From: Centipeda felix
GTDB lineage: Bacteria > Bacillota > Negativicutes > Selenomonadales > Selenomonadaceae
Assembly: GCF_900186465.1 (NCBI RefSeq)
Contig: NZ_LT891958.1
Span: 372,001-436,000 of the forward strand
Length of the DNA: 64,000 bases
Direction: 5' to 3'
How positions within the stretch are numbered: position 1 is the first letter of the stretch; each line of letters begins with the position of its first letter. The position numbers were made by a program, and so were the translations under genes. The notes under the pieces were generated by a model that saw nothing but the letters and a program-made list of their open reading frames with translations, made no database searches and was not told the DNA's origin. Of the stretch, positions 18,799-27,234 are shown in pieces.

Positions 18799-19776
18799 TC
18801 AAAACTCTCTCCGACCGATAAAATCCGCCGCCATGAGGCAGGTCTCACGAATCCGCGGGTCAAGGCTCGCAGGCAGCGCCGCCTTAGCACGCACCAGATA
18901 GGCATCCGCCTGTTCCTGCGCATAGTCCAGCCCATCCGAGGCACGCACGAGCGCAAGCGCACGCGCGACCTCCTCTACGGGTTTCTTCGGATTCGTAATG
19001 AGTGCCGCGAGCTCCTCCCGCTCCCCCGCGCCAAGCACGGAGAGTGCACGGATGACGGGCAGCGTCACATAGCCCTGTGCGAGGTCATGTCCCGCGGGTT
19101 TTCCGATGTCCTCGGAGCTGCGGCGGAAGTCGAGCAGATCGTCCGTGATCTGGAACGCCATGCCGATATCACGGCCGTACTCCGCCATCTGTGCCGTATC
19201 GGCAGGGCTCATCCCGCCGATGAAGCCGCCGAGCTCACAGCAGATCTCAAGGAAGTCCGCCGTTTTCTTGCGGATGCGCTCATAGTAGGCATCCTCCCCC
19301 GTGGGGATCTGATAGACCGTATGATCCTGCAGGATCTCTCCCTCGCTCAGCGTGCAGACCAGATGCGCCAGCTTGACATAGACGGATGAGTCATAGCCCT
19401 CCTCCGCGACGAGCTTGAACGCGCGCGCAAAGATATAGTCTCCGCTCAGGATGGCAATCTGGTTGCCCCACTTCGCATTCGTCGTCTCAGCACCGCGCCG
19501 CGTATCCGCCTCGTCGATCACATCGTCGTGTACGAGGGATGCCGTGTGGATGAGCTCGAGCGCCACGGCCACGGGCATCGCACGCGCACGGTCAAACGAC
19601 GCTCCGCCGCGCGCTGCCAGCAGGAAGAGGGCGGGACGCAGTCGCTTGCCGCCCGAGGAGACAAGGTGCATCCCAACATCCGTGATGAGCGGCGTCTCGG
19701 AGACAATCGCCTCCTCCAGCGCAGGCTCAAGTGCTGCGAGATCCTCCTGTATGACATCAAACATGTCGCTTTTCAA
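18799..19776 (-). CDS. Polyprenyl (heptaprenyl/octaprenyl-type) diphosphate synthase
   Basis: Trans-isoprenyl chain elongation for the quinone side chain, 325 aa. GGKRLRPALFLLAARGG near residue 48, first Asp-rich motif LVHDDVIDEADTRRG near residue 90, and second Asp-rich motif FQITDDLLDFRRSSEDIGKP near residue 205. The start is taken as TTG (LKSDMFDV) because AGGTGG lies seven bases upstream; the ATG four codons later is the alternative. Clustered with UbiA- and UbiD-like genes downstream, which supports menaquinone side-chain synthesis. Confidence 0.92.
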   Translation of the reverse strand: MKSDMFDVIQEDLAALEPALEEAIVSETPLITDVGMHLVSSGGKRLRPALFLLAARGGASFDRARAMPVAVALELIHTASLVHDDVIDEADTRRGAETTNAKWGNQIAILSGDYIFARAFKLVAEEGYDSSVYVKLAHLVCTLSEGEILQDHTVYQIPTGEDAYYERIRKKTADFLEICCELGGFIGGMSPADTAQMAEYGRDIGMAFQITDDLLDFRRSSEDIGKPAGHDLAQGYVTLPVIRALSVLGAGEREELAALITNPKKPVEEVARALALVRASDGLDYAQEQADAYLVRAKAALPASLDPRIRETCLMAADFIGRREF

Positions 19777-19918
19777 CGTTCTACCACCTACATTCGACGC
19801 CGCACAGAGCGTCGCTTTCCATCCATTGTGACACAGACAAATCTCCTCACATTTTAACATATTGCATCTATAGCGTCAAAATTATTTCTGTCATGAAAAA
19901 AGGCGCAGTTGCATATAT

Positions 19919-19983
19919 CCCCCCCATCGGCTCGCTGCGCTCGCCACTTCCCCCGTAAACGGGGGAAGCTATTATGCTGTTAT
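19919..19983 (-). repeat. Second intergenic repeat family (GGGGGAAGTGGCGAGC type), copy 1
   Basis: About 65 bp that match, in the opposite orientation, the element after the glutamate synthase operon with very few differences in the 51-bp core. Contains the perfect small hairpin CTTCCCCC-GTAAAC-GGGGGAAG and CTCGCTGCGCTCGCC. Both copies are next to a terminator hairpin followed by TTTGTGCTCC, so the repeated unit may include the terminator. Confidence 0.7.
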
Positions 19984-20004
19984 TGTAGGAAAGGAGCACA
20001 AAGA

Positions 20005-20049
20005 AAAGGACTTTGGTACGAAGTTTATAGCTTCGTGCAACAGTCCTTT
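20005..20049 (-). terminator. Terminator downstream of dapL
   Basis: Imperfect long hairpin (AAAGGACT...CGAAG with CTTCG...AGTCCTTT) starting about 28 bases after the dapL stop on the minus strand and followed there by CCTTTTCTTT. The rest of this intergenic stretch is the repeat described separately. Confidence 0.65.
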
Positions 20050-20077
20050 AGATAATGATAAAACAATCCGTTCTTTT

Positions 20078-21262
20078 TTACTTCCCCAGCAGGGCGACCA
20101 GACGCCGCGCTGCCTCCTCGGTGTCCTCGGGCGAGCCGAAGGTCGAGAATCGGAAATAACCCTCGCCTGCGCTGCCGAAGCCCTCACCCGGCGTGCCGAT
20201 GACCTGAATCTCATGCAGGAGATAGTCGAAGAATGCCCAGCTTCCCATGTTCTTCGGGCACTGCATCCATATGTAGGGTGCATTCTTGCCGCCGCAGTAC
20301 CATATCCCGAGCGTATCGAGCGCCGCCATCAGATGCGCTGCGTTCTTTTTGTAGACGCGGATATTCTCGTGGATCTCGCGCTGGCCTTCCTCCGTAAAGA
20401 CCGCCGCCGCGCCCTTCTGAAGGATGTAGGAGACACCGTTCGTCTTGGTCGTGCGGTTGCGCACCCACATTGCATTCAGTGCGAGCCCGCCTCGCATGAG
20501 TTCCTGCGGGATGACGGTGTAGCCGAAGCGCGTCCCCGTAAATCCTGCCGTCTTGGAGAGCGAGCAGATCTCAATGGCGCAGGTCTTTGCTCCCTCGATC
20601 TCAAAGATGCTGTGCGGGATCTCCGCATCCTCGATGAACGCCTCGTAGGCGGCATCAAAGAGGATGATCGCATCGGTTTTGTTCGCGTAATCCACCCATG
20701 CCCTCAGATGTGCGCGCGAGAAGACTGCACCCGTCGGATTGTTCGGCGAGCAGATGTAGATGATGTCGGCATGTACGGACGGATCGGGCAGTGCCAAAAA
20801 GCCGTCCTCGCGGCTCGATGCGGCATGGATGATCTCATTTCCTGCGATGATGTTCGCATCGACGTAGGCAGGATACGCGGGCTCCATGATGAGAACGCGC
20901 TGATCTCTGCCGAGGATGTCGAGGATGTCGCCCAGCTCATCGCTTGCACCGCTCGAAACGAACACATCCTCGGGAGCAAGCTGCACACCGCGCCGCGCAT
21001 AGTACGCCGCAATCGTCGTGCGCAGCTCCGGTGCGCCGCATTCGGGCATATAGCCGTGAAAGCTCTCCTGCACCGCCTGATCATTCACGGCGTGATGTAG
21101 CGCGTCGATAACCGTGCGGCAGAGCGGCAGGGACACATCGCCGATGCCCATGCGGTAGAGATGCGTGCCGGGATGTTCGGCAAGATACGTCTTGGTCTTC
21201 TGCGCGATGTTGTAGAACAGGTAGGAGTCCTTCAGCCTGCTGTAGTTCATATTCGGTGTCAT
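20078..21262 (-). CDS. dapL: LL-diaminopimelate aminotransferase
   Basis: PLP-dependent one-step conversion of tetrahydrodipicolinate to LL-diaminopimelate for lysine and peptidoglycan. 394 aa. Family-specific RMGIGDVSLPLC near residue 38, VFVSSGASDELGDI, ICSPNNPTGAVF near residue 170, and the PLP lysine in CSLSKTAGFTGTRFGY near residue 235. MTPNMNYSRL is chosen because AAGAGGGATAGC precedes it; an upstream in-frame ATG has no ribosome site. Divergent from the glutamate synthase operon, which supplies its amino donor. Confidence 0.96.
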   Translation of the reverse strand: MTPNMNYSRLKDSYLFYNIAQKTKTYLAEHPGTHLYRMGIGDVSLPLCRTVIDALHHAVNDQAVQESFHGYMPECGAPELRTTIAAYYARRGVQLAPEDVFVSSGASDELGDILDILGRDQRVLIMEPAYPAYVDANIIAGNEIIHAASSREDGFLALPDPSVHADIIYICSPNNPTGAVFSRAHLRAWVDYANKTDAIILFDAAYEAFIEDAEIPHSIFEIEGAKTCAIEICSLSKTAGFTGTRFGYTVIPQELMRGGLALNAMWVRNRTTKTNGVSYILQKGAAAVFTEEGQREIHENIRVYKKNAAHLMAALDTLGIWYCGGKNAPYIWMQCPKNMGSWAFFDYLLHEIQVIGTPGEGFGSAGEGYFRFSTFGSPEDTEEAARRLVALLGK

Positions 21263-21545
21263 GCTATCCCTCTTTCCATACGTTTCCATGCGTACCGATT
21301 CTACTCGCTTTTTCCCTGTTGCGCAAGTGTCATGCCTGATTCATGGAAGCGCTGTGAAATGACATCGTACACACAAGGACGAGGATTTGTCCATAACTTT
21401 TGTCACAGAATCGTCACCTCCGCATGTATACAGGTGTGCAAATCGACTTCTCACTTCATCTATGATAGTCTATGCCCCACGTCCATCACAGTGCAGGACA
21501 TTTCTCCTATACAATAGGAATCGTTTTCAGAAAGGGTTGTTGGAT

Positions 21546-22637
21546 ATGGAACGGGAAGGATCGGTCAGGATCCCCGCAGGCTGTGCGATTGCCGCACTCA
21601 TCTCCAAGGAGGGGTGCATGATCGCGGGCGATGTCATCATCCGCGGAATCGCGACGATGCATGACCGCTCCAACGGGCTCGGCGGCGGGTTCGCGGCATA
21701 CGGCATCTATCCGGAGCATCGGGATCAGTACGCCCTGCACATCTTCTTTGACAACAAGGATCGCCGCAGCGTCTGCGAGGGGATTTTGCGTGAACGCTTT
21801 GAGGTCGTACGTGCCGAGCGCATCCCCACGCGCAGGATTCCTGCCATTACGGACGAGCCGCTGATCTGGCGGTACTTCGTCTCCCCTCTGCGCTCGGTAC
21901 TCGCCGCCGCGCAGCAGGATGAGGAGGAATACATGGTGCGCACGGTCACGAAGCTCAATGCAGAGCTTTCGGGCTGCTACGTCTTTTCCTGCGGGAAGAA
22001 CATGGGCATCTTCAAGGCGGTCGGCTTCCCCGAGGATGTCGGCACGTTCTACCGCCTCGATACGTACGAGGCCTACTCCTGGACGGTGCACGGCAGATAT
22101 CCGACCAATACGCCGGGCTGGTGGGGCGGCGCGCATCCCTTTGGCCTTCTCGACCGCACGATCGTGCACAACGGCGAGATCTCGTCCTATGATGCCAACC
22201 GCCGCTTTATTGAGATGTACGGCTACAAATGCACCCTGCAGACGGACACGGAGGTCATCACCTACATCGCCGACTTCCTACTCCGCCGCCAGAAGCTCTC
22301 ACCCCATGAGCTCGCGGCTGTCATCGCCGCGCCGTTCTGGGATACAATCGCGCGCAAAGACCCGGCCGCGCAGAAGATCCACACGTATCTGCGCACAGTC
22401 TTTGCGGGGCTGCTCATCACGGGCCCCTTCTCCATCATCCTCGGCTACACGGGCGGCATGATGGCGCTGAACGACCGCCTGAAGCTGCGCTCGATGGTGA
22501 CCGGCAGCAAGGATGACTGCGTCTGCATCGCGAGTGAGGAGGCCGCCATTCGCGCCATGGAGCCGGATGCCGAGAATATCTACGCGCCCGCCGGCGGCGA
22601 GCCGTTTATCGTCAACGTAAAAGAGGGGTGTTTCTAA
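21546..22637 (+). CDS. Glutamine amidotransferase subunit of archaeal-type split glutamate synthase
   Basis: Class II (Ntn) glutaminase that releases ammonia for the next subunit. 363 aa. Candidate nucleophile Cys13 in AGCAIAALISKEG, suggesting removal of a short propeptide; HGRYPTNTPGWWGGAHPFGL near residue 183 and VHNGEISSYDANRRF near residue 205 are the GATase II arginine and NGE motifs; LQTDTEVITYIADFL follows. First of three genes corresponding to the three domains of bacterial GltB. GGTTGTTGGAT before the ATG is a weak ribosome site. Confidence 0.9.
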   Translation: MEREGSVRIPAGCAIAALISKEGCMIAGDVIIRGIATMHDRSNGLGGGFAAYGIYPEHRDQYALHIFFDNKDRRSVCEGILRERFEVVRAERIPTRRIPAITDEPLIWRYFVSPLRSVLAAAQQDEEEYMVRTVTKLNAELSGCYVFSCGKNMGIFKAVGFPEDVGTFYRLDTYEAYSWTVHGRYPTNTPGWWGGAHPFGLLDRTIVHNGEISSYDANRRFIEMYGYKCTLQTDTEVITYIADFLLRRQKLSPHELAAVIAAPFWDTIARKDPAAQKIHTYLRTVFAGLLITGPFSIILGYTGGMMALNDRLKLRSMVTGSKDDCVCIASEEAAIRAMEPDAENIYAPAGGEPFIVNVKEGCF

Positions 22638-24143
22638 ATAAGTCTGAACTATCTGTACCCCGAGTTTGAAGTGCTGCGTCACCCCCGCTGCACGAAGTGC
22701 CGCCTCTGCGAAAAGGAGTGCTCCAACAAGGTGCACCACTACGATGCGACACAAAAAATAATGGTCGCCGACGACGAGAAATGTGTGAACTGCCATCGCT
22801 GCGTCTCGATCTGCCCCGTCAAGGCACTCAAGATTGCGCGCACCAACTGCACCTACCGCGACGATGACAACTGGACGAATCAAACCATCAAGGAGATCTA
22901 CAAGCAGGCGGAGAGCGGCGGCATCCTGCTGTCCTCCATGGGCAGCCCGAAGCGCATGCCGATCTACTGGGATCGCCTTCTCATCAACGCCTCGCAAGTG
23001 ACGAATCCCCCCATCGATCCGCTGCGCGAGCCGATGGAGACACGTGTGTTCCTCGGGAAAAAGCCGAACGCCATCGTCCGCGACGCCGCGGGGCGCATCG
23101 ACACGTCGAACCTCGCCCCGCAGCTTGAGCTGTCCATGCCCGTTATGTTTGCGGCGATGAGCTACGGTGCCATCAGCTACAACGCGCACAAGAGCCTTGC
23201 GATGGCGGCGCAGCAGCTCGGCATCTACTACAACACGGGCGAGGGCGGTCTGCACGAGGATTTCTACGCCTACGGCGACAACACGATCGTACAGGTCGCG
23301 TCGGGACGCTTCGGCGTGCACGAGCGCTACCTCAACGCGGGTGCCGCCATCGAGGTCAAGATGGGACAGGGCGCAAAGCCCGGCATCGGCGGACATCTGC
23401 CCGGTACAAAGAGCATCGGCGACGTGTCACGTACGCGCATGATCCCCGAGGGCTCGGACGCGATCTCGCCCGCACCGCATCACGACATTTACTCGATCGA
23501 GGATCTGCGCCAGCTCGTTTACTCCCTGAAGGAGGCGACCAACTACACCGTGCCGATCATCGTCAAGGTCGCAGCGGTGCACAACATCGCTGCCATCACG
23601 AGCGGCATCGCGCGCAGCGGCGCGGACATCATTGCCATCGACGGGTTCCGCGGCGGCACGGGGGCTGCGCCGACACGCATCCGCGACAATGTCGGCATCC
23701 CCATCGAGCTTGCCCTCGCGGCGTGCGACAAGCGTCTGCGCGAGGAGGGCATCCGCAACGATGTCTCCCTCGTCGTCGGCGGAAGCATCCGCTCGGCGGC
23801 CGATGTCATCAAGGCGATTGCGCTCGGCGCTGACGCCTGCTATGTCGCCACGGCGGCACTCATGGCGCTCGGCTGCCACCTCTGCCGCAGCTGCCAGATC
23901 GGCCGCTGCAACTGGGGCATCGCTACACAGGATCCTGCGCTCGTCAAGCGACTCAATCCCGACGAAGGCAGTCAGCGTCTCGTCAATCTCATGACCGCAT
24001 GGCGGCACGAGATCAAGGAGATGCTCGGCGGCATGGGCATCAACTCTATCGAGGCGCTGCGCGGCAACCGCCTCATGCTGCGCGGCATCGGTCTCACGGA
24101 GAAGGAACTTGAGATTCTCGGCGTCGCGCACGCAGGCGAATGA
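22638..24143 (+). CDS. FMN-binding glutamate synthase subunit with ferredoxin domain; apparent ATA start
   Basis: Synthase core that aminates 2-oxoglutarate. Two CX2CX2CX3C clusters at residues 18-28 and 49-59 form a 2[4Fe-4S] ferredoxin domain; the FMN/TIM barrel includes FAAMSYGAISYNAHKSLA, NTGEGGLHEDF, KPGIGGHLPG and DGFRGGTGAAPT; CHLCRSCQIGRCNWG near residue 415 suits the 3Fe-4S site. The family-like N terminus (SLNYLYPEFEVLRHPRC) is in frame only from an ATA codon immediately after the previous TAA, with GAGGGG seven to eight bases upstream. The first canonical start would be GTG at 22671, which lacks such spacing. Confidence 0.9.
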   Translation: MSLNYLYPEFEVLRHPRCTKCRLCEKECSNKVHHYDATQKIMVADDEKCVNCHRCVSICPVKALKIARTNCTYRDDDNWTNQTIKEIYKQAESGGILLSSMGSPKRMPIYWDRLLINASQVTNPPIDPLREPMETRVFLGKKPNAIVRDAAGRIDTSNLAPQLELSMPVMFAAMSYGAISYNAHKSLAMAAQQLGIYYNTGEGGLHEDFYAYGDNTIVQVASGRFGVHERYLNAGAAIEVKMGQGAKPGIGGHLPGTKSIGDVSRTRMIPEGSDAISPAPHHDIYSIEDLRQLVYSLKEATNYTVPIIVKVAAVHNIAAITSGIARSGADIIAIDGFRGGTGAAPTRIRDNVGIPIELALAACDKRLREEGIRNDVSLVVGGSIRSAADVIKAIALGADACYVATAALMALGCHLCRSCQIGRCNWGIATQDPALVKRLNPDEGSQRLVNLMTAWRHEIKEMLGGMGINSIEALRGNRLMLRGIGLTEKELEILGVAHAGE

Positions 24144-24159
24144 GGGGAGGGAGAACGAT

Positions 24160-24882
24160 ATGATTTCTATTGATGCAGACCATCTGGATCACAAGGCACT
24201 CAACGACCGCCTGCGCGGCATCAAGGCGCCGGTGCAGCTGACGAACTGCTGCGGGCAGCGGTTCATCGCAGCGGGCATGGCGCCCGTCTCCCTCTCGATC
24301 ACGGGCGTGCCCGGCAACGCGCTGGGCGCGTATCTGAACGGCGGAAAGATCGTCGTGCACGGCAACGCACAGGACGCCGTCGGCGACACGATGAACGACG
24401 GCACGATCATCGTCCACGGCAGCATCGGCGACACGGCGGGCTACGCCATGCGCGGCGGAAAGATCTACGTCAAGGGGAACGCGGGCTACCGCGCGGGCAT
24501 CCACATCAAGGCGTATGAGGACAAGTCGCCGACCATGATCATCGGCGGTACGTGCGGCAGCTTCCTCGGCGAGTATCAGGCGGGCGGCACGATCATCGTT
24601 CTCGGTCTGACGGCACAGGAAAGGCCTATCGTCAGCAATTTCCCCTGCACGGGGATGCACGGCGGGACGATGTTCCTGCGCGGCAGCTGTGACGCGATCC
24701 GCTTCCCTCAGAGCGTTGAGGTGTCACGGGCGGACGCAGAGGACATCGCCGCAATCGACAAGCGGCTGACGGAGTTCTGCACGATCTTCAGCTACGACAA
24801 GAACGTGGTCATGGAGGAGGGTTTCACGAAGATCGTTCCGAGCAGCAGCAATCCATATAAGGCACTCTATGTGACGAACTAA
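24160..24882 (+). CDS. GXGXG-domain subunit of archaeal-type glutamate synthase
   Basis: 240 aa, equivalent to the C-terminal beta-helix domain of GltB. Shows the regularly repeated G-x-x-x-G-x-x-x-x-G pattern across most of its length (GNALGAYLNGGKIVVHGNA, GDTMNDGTIIVHGS, GDTAGYAMRGGKIYVKGNAG). GGGGAGGGAGAACGAT precedes the ATG, 16 bases after the synthase stop. Its TAA stop touches the end of a dispersed repeat. Confidence 0.93.
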   Translation: MISIDADHLDHKALNDRLRGIKAPVQLTNCCGQRFIAAGMAPVSLSITGVPGNALGAYLNGGKIVVHGNAQDAVGDTMNDGTIIVHGSIGDTAGYAMRGGKIYVKGNAGYRAGIHIKAYEDKSPTMIIGGTCGSFLGEYQAGGTIIVLGLTAQERPIVSNFPCTGMHGGTMFLRGSCDAIRFPQSVEVSRADAEDIAAIDKRLTEFCTIFSYDKNVVMEEGFTKIVPSSSNPYKALYVTN

Positions 24883-24997
24883 GGAAGCACTGATAAAATG
24901 AGCTATGCCGGATTGGCGTAGATTTTTGTTGATTGAGGCAGCAAACCAGACGCACGGCAGGGGTATATGGTTGTGCCGAATGTATCAGTGCTTTCCT
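24881..24997 (+). repeat. Dispersed palindromic intergenic repeat, copy 3 (internally deleted)
   Basis: Same termini as the other copies (AAGGAAGCACTGATAAAA and TGTATCAGTGCTTTCCT) and the same GGCGTAGATTTTT landmark, but about 50 bp shorter because the distal half of the inner hairpin is missing. Abuts the stop codon of the GXGXG subunit. Confidence 0.8.
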
Positions 24998-25004
24998 AAA
25001 ATAT

Positions 25005-25051
25005 AAAAAAGACGTTGTACGGAGCTAAAAACTTCGTACAACGTCTTTTTT
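25005..25051. terminator. Bidirectional terminator between glutamate synthase and phosphodiester glycosidase genes
   Basis: AAAAAAGACGTTGTACG pairs with CGTACAACGTCTTTTTT around a 13-base loop, giving A/T tracts on both sides. It serves the plus-strand glutamate synthase operon and can end the minus-strand flagellar operon. Confidence 0.85.
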
Positions 25052-25111
25052 GTGCTCCTTCCACCGCTTGCGCGGTCCCCCTTCCCCGTGATAACGGGGA
25101 AGGCTTACAAG

Positions 25112-25175
25112 ATAACGGCATAAAAGCTTCCCCCGTTTACGGGGGAAGTGGCGAGCACAGCGAGCCGATAGGGGG
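25112..25175 (+). repeat. Second intergenic repeat family (GGGGGAAGTGGCGAGC type), copy 2
   Basis: Inverted copy of the element at 19.9 kb. Core CTTCCCCCGTTTACGGGGGAAG followed by GTGGCGAGCACAGCGAGCCG. A shorter related hairpin (CTTCCCCGTGATAACGGGGAAG) lies 30 bases upstream of it. The rest of this gap up to 25219 shows nothing else. Confidence 0.7.
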
Positions 25176-25219
25176 ACGTGCAGCAGTCCCCTTTTTATTG
25201 CAATCTCCTCGTCTATAAT

Positions 25220-26698
25220 TTACTTCTTCTGCAATATCAGCGCACTCCCCACGGCGCGCTCCGACCCATCCGAGGGGGAGTTCAGCACATCCCCATCCAC
25301 ATAGATCTCCGAGGAGCCGCCGCCGTCCAGATTGATCGCGTCGCGCACGCCGAACTGCACGAGCAGATCGGCGAACTCGGTCAGTGTCAGCCCATGACTG
25401 TGCGACTGCCGCCCATCGACGACGGCGAAGAGGATGTTCCCCTTCTGCGTCACACCGACCGCTGTACGCGGTGCACGCCCGTAGCGAATGTCACCCGGGA
25501 ACTGCTCCTCGCCCGCCGTCACGTGGACACTGCCATTCTCGACAAGGCGCGGCCCCGCACCGAGCACCTGCACAGCGCGATTCCACGGCTCACCCAGATC
25601 CTCCGTCAGCACGGCGGGATCGCCCACGCGCACGCCCGCCGCGGCAAACGCATCCATCGACGTGCCGTGCACCGAGACGACATAGCCATCGGGCGGAATC
25701 AGCGAGTCATTCGTATTGATCTCCGCTACGCGCCCATTGCGGATGACGTATTCGAGCCCATACGGATTCGTCCCCGTCGATCGCCCATAGGCGCGGTTGT
25801 AGATGATGAGGTTGTCCGCGCCGCGCTCGGCGTTGACGCCCGAGACGGGCAGGCTCGTCCGGTCGAGCTTCACCGTGCCGTTATAGGACACTGTACCGAA
25901 CACAAAGGAGTTATCGGGCATCACGCCGAAGGCACTGCGGTCAAAATACGTACTGCTCACGACTGTCCCGTCGATCTTCGTGATGCCGATGAGCTCTCCG
26001 CTGAGTGCAAAGTAGGAGGCGTTGATCGCCGCCGCCGCATTCGTATCCTGTGCGATGCCGCTCACTGTCTGCCGCCCCGGAATAATGCCGCGGGCAAGCG
26101 CGGGGCGCACGCGATAACGTGCGGGATTCGCCTCGATAAAGTACGCCGTCACCTGCCCATCCTCGTCCTCATAGACGTACTCCCGCTGCGTCAGCCCCGC
26201 GGCGAGCTGTTTCTCCTCCATGCGGGGCAGCTCTGCCTTTGCGGGGGATGTGTCCGTATCCGTAGACGATACGGACGGACGCGGCATGCTCGCATGCCGC
26301 TGCGCAGTCAATGCGCCTTTCGGTGCAACATCGACGAAGATACGGAATGGATTCGTCAGATTCCCAATGGAATAATCCATCCCCTTCGCCAGCGCAACGG
26401 TCACATAGAAATGCCCGTGATGCCGCTCGTAGGAAATCGCCTCAATGCGAGATGTCCGCACAGCGATACGCTTGAAGAGTGCCGTATCCACATCGGCAAA
26501 ATCGAGGGTGAGGGAACGCCCGTCGTCGGAGGGACGCGCCTGATAGAGCGGCATCTCCGAGAGATCGAAGACGATGCGGTCACGCGCCGCCGTGCTCGAG
26601 GAACGCAGTCCCGTCAGGGATGCTGCTGCCGCCACATAGGAGGACAGCGCCACGAGGACGACGACGGCGAGGACAGAGACTTTCTTAAAAATTTTCAT
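25220..26698 (-). CDS. Phosphodiester glycosidase family (NAGPA/DUF2233) exported protein with AMIN-like N terminus
   Basis: 492 aa with a signal-like N terminus (KIFKKVSVLAVVVLVALSSY). Residues 35-130 resemble an AMIN domain (DRIVFDLSEMPLYQ, IFVDVAPKG), often seen in cell-wall-targeted proteins. Residues 190-490 are a phosphodiester alpha-GlcNAcase-type domain with AAINASYFALSGE, FAVVDGRQSHSHGLTLTEFA and the diagnostic INLDGGGSSEIYVDGD. Probably cleaves a sugar phosphodiester or acts on envelope polysaccharide in the periplasm. GTGGAG six bases before the ATG sets the start. It is the last gene of the flagellar operon but is not a known flagellar part. Confidence 0.85.
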   Translation of the reverse strand: MKIFKKVSVLAVVVLVALSSYVAAAASLTGLRSSSTAARDRIVFDLSEMPLYQARPSDDGRSLTLDFADVDTALFKRIAVRTSRIEAISYERHHGHFYVTVALAKGMDYSIGNLTNPFRIFVDVAPKGALTAQRHASMPRPSVSSTDTDTSPAKAELPRMEEKQLAAGLTQREYVYEDEDGQVTAYFIEANPARYRVRPALARGIIPGRQTVSGIAQDTNAAAAINASYFALSGELIGITKIDGTVVSSTYFDRSAFGVMPDNSFVFGTVSYNGTVKLDRTSLPVSGVNAERGADNLIIYNRAYGRSTGTNPYGLEYVIRNGRVAEINTNDSLIPPDGYVVSVHGTSMDAFAAAGVRVGDPAVLTEDLGEPWNRAVQVLGAGPRLVENGSVHVTAGEEQFPGDIRYGRAPRTAVGVTQKGNILFAVVDGRQSHSHGLTLTEFADLLVQFGVRDAINLDGGGSSEIYVDGDVLNSPSDGSERAVGSALILQKK

Positions 26699-26773
26699 TG
26701 ATCGCTCCACATTCATTCCAATGAATACAACAGAAAAGGGGATGCTGTTCCAGCTCCCCCTTTTTTTACTCTT

Positions 26774-27220
26774 TCATCTCTTGCGGATGGTCGGCGACAG
26801 CTGTTTCATCATCATGTCTGCAAGACCGATGCCGCCGCTCTTTGCGGCCTGATTCATCAGCTCCGTGTCGCGCATATCCTCGAAAATCTTGATCGCGTTT
26901 GACTTCTTCCCAAAGAGATCGCTCTCGGGTACAGTCGCGCGCATCTGCTTATACATCATACTGAGGAACATTGCCTCGAACCCTTCGCACGCCTCGCGCA
27001 GCTTCTTCTGCTGCAGCTCGTCCGCCGTCATGGGATTCTTTGGCACGTAGCCCGTCTGCGCGGTCTCGCTCGTGCGGCTCTGCACAGCATCTGCCTTGCG
27101 CTGCAGCTCATCGAGCGTCGCCTTGAACGACTTTCCCTCGGCACTCATGCGCGCCGCATCATAGGAGGTCTGTGCCGCGTTGCTGAGCAGTGAACCATCT
27201 CCGATTGGCTGTATGGTCAT
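26774..27220 (-). CDS. flgJ: Flagellar rod-binding protein FlgJ (N-terminal domain only)
   Basis: 148 aa. Contains the rod-binding signature ELQQKKLREACEGFEAMFLSMMYKQMR near residue 80 (quoted in part: EACEGFEAMFLSMMYKQM) and a C-terminal GIGLADMMMKQL. No muramidase domain, so the protein only scaffolds rod assembly and another lytic enzyme must open the wall. Good ribosome site (AAAGGGAG). Follows flgI by 14 bases. Confidence 0.93.
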   Translation of the reverse strand: MTIQPIGDGSLLSNAAQTSYDAARMSAEGKSFKATLDELQRKADAVQSRTSETAQTGYVPKNPMTADELQQKKLREACEGFEAMFLSMMYKQMRATVPESDLFGKKSNAIKIFEDMRDTELMNQAAKSGGIGLADMMMKQLSPTIRKR

Positions 27221-27234
27221 ATCACTGTCTCCCT

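Noticed and set aside
21400-21545. A promoter/operator with TGTATACA before the glutamate synthase operon
   Set aside because: The 8-base palindrome is short and no convincing -35 lies at the right distance from TATGAT; not enough to call.
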